In this document: positions 13,049 to 13,242 of the stretch, piece by piece
Position numbering within the stretch: the first letter of the stretch is position 1
Layout: every line of letters begins with the position of its first letter
DNA from: Chloroflexota bacterium
Lineage (GTDB): Bacteria; Chloroflexota; Anaerolineae; Promineifilales; Promineifilaceae
NCBI GenBank assembly: GCA_020353135.1
Contig: CP070688.1
Span: 3,604,803-3,618,044, forward strand
DNA: 13,242 bases
Reading direction: 5' to 3'
The notes under the pieces: model-generated
Told to the model about the DNA's origin: nothing
Seen by the model: only the letters and a program-made list of their open reading frames with translations
Databases searched by the model: none
Position numbers and translations under genes: made by a program

Positions 13049-13103
13049 GGACAAGGTAGGGTCGCATCTGAGGATGCTCTCTCCTCAACTATGGCGATTG
13101 GTG

Positions 13104-13165
13104 AGAAGCCTGGCTTTTTACCAGTTCTTGAGGCTGCTTCGTATTTAGTAAAAAGCCAGGCTTCT
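13104..13165 (+). terminator. 18-bp perfect hairpin just before livF
   Basis: AGAAGCCTGGCTTTTTAC (13104-13121) pairs perfectly with the segment GTAAAAAGCCAGGCTTCT (13148-13165) around a 26-nt loop. The stem ends three bases before the livF Shine-Dalgarno (AGGA, 13168-13171). A short TTT follows, but not a full T-tract. It may act as a partial terminator, or it may affect livF translation or mRNA stability. Confidence 0.65.
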
Positions 13166-13176
13166 TTAGGAACTTT

Positions 13177-13242
13177 ATGAATGCAGAGAACAACAACCGG
13201 CCGTTGTTAGAAGTCATCGATATTTATGCCGGCTATCTGGAC
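13177..13242 (+). CDS. livF: Partial LivF-type branched-chain amino acid ABC transporter ATP-binding protein (first 22 codons)
   Basis: An open frame starts at ATG 13177 and runs off the right edge. The visible protein is MNAENNNRP followed by LLEVIDIYAGYLD. The second part matches the N-terminal beta strand and A-loop region of LivF proteins (LLEVxDLxAGYG); the aromatic Tyr of AGY is the usual adenine-stacking A-loop residue. AGGA lies five bases before the start. The first nine residues have low similarity to what is expected and are Asn-rich. They seem to be encoded by the putative inserted segment. Position after binding protein, livH, livM and livG fits the standard operon order. Walker motifs lie outside the window. 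Confidence 0.85.
   Translation, partial: MNAENNNRPLLEVIDIYAGYLD

Larger units (their letters stand above)
13003..13213. mobile_element. Putative about 200-bp insertion between livG and livF, flanked by a 10-bp direct repeat
   Basis: TTGTTAGAAG occurs at 13003-13012 and 13204-13213. Removing one copy plus the DNA between them (201 bp) joins GTG CAT GCC (12994-13002, overlapping the livG stop by one base) in frame to TTG TTA GAA GTC ATC, giving a normal LivF N-terminus beginning VHALLEVIDIYAG. The segment contains a 9/10-bp repeat array and an 18-bp hairpin, and no clear terminal inverted repeats. Insertion is an inference; the direct repeat and frame match are seen directly. Confidence 0.45.

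Overview
The window looks like chromosomal DNA from a high-GC, non-proteobacterial bacterium, most likely a member of the Chloroflexota (Anaerolineae/Caldilineae type). This is inference. It rests on a lipoprotein solute-binding protein with a long Glu/Ala/Pro linker, a one-chain DppB-DppC permease, a class III cyclase joined to a STAND ATPase and a TPR-like tail, and several kinds of short intergenic repeats. No rRNA, tRNA, CRISPR array or complete transposase gene was recognised.

Layout. Positions 1-5176 are read on the minus strand. They hold the 5' part of a secreted protein of unknown function (471 to beyond 1), then a two-gene unit of a TetR repressor (2318-1674) and a DinB/maleylpyruvate-isomerase-like enzyme (1599-742), then a stand-alone 883-residue dipeptide-type ABC permease (5176-2525). 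The TetR unit is visibly less GC-rich than its neighbours. It has a consensus promoter whose -10 box lies inside a two-tier dyad centred on 2356, the expected picture of autorepression. The permease has its own strong promoter (TTGACA-16-CATAAT). From 5421 onward everything is on the plus strand: a cyclase/STAND/TPR regulator (5421-8207), a 428-bp gap, and then a branched-chain-amino-acid-type (HAAT family) ABC transporter. That operon reads binding lipoprotein (8636-10006), LivH-type permease (10200-11087), LivM-type permease (11199-12224, TTG start), LivG-type ATPase (12221-12994) and the first 22 codons of a LivF-type ATPase (13177 to the window edge).

How the parts work together. The Liv-type proteins form a complete importer: an extracytoplasmic lipoprotein captures the amino acid or small amide, two membrane subunits form the channel, and two ATPases drive it. 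The TetR/DinB-like pair resembles a small self-regulated detoxification or thiol-transferase cassette. The cyclase/STAND protein is a signalling protein with an apparently intact catalytic site and unknown input. The fused permease has no visible binding protein or ATPase partner here.

Most notable non-gene structure. Three of the four Liv operon junctions carry different repeats or hairpins: a heptamer array plus hairpin, a 14-bp x4 array that begins in the last codons of livH, and a roughly 200-bp segment between livG and livF. That last segment is flanked by a 10-bp direct repeat and appears to have displaced the original livF start. No clear new multi-gene system is evident. The best leads are the livG-livF insertion, the TetR operator and the fused permease with its inserted extracytoplasmic domain.
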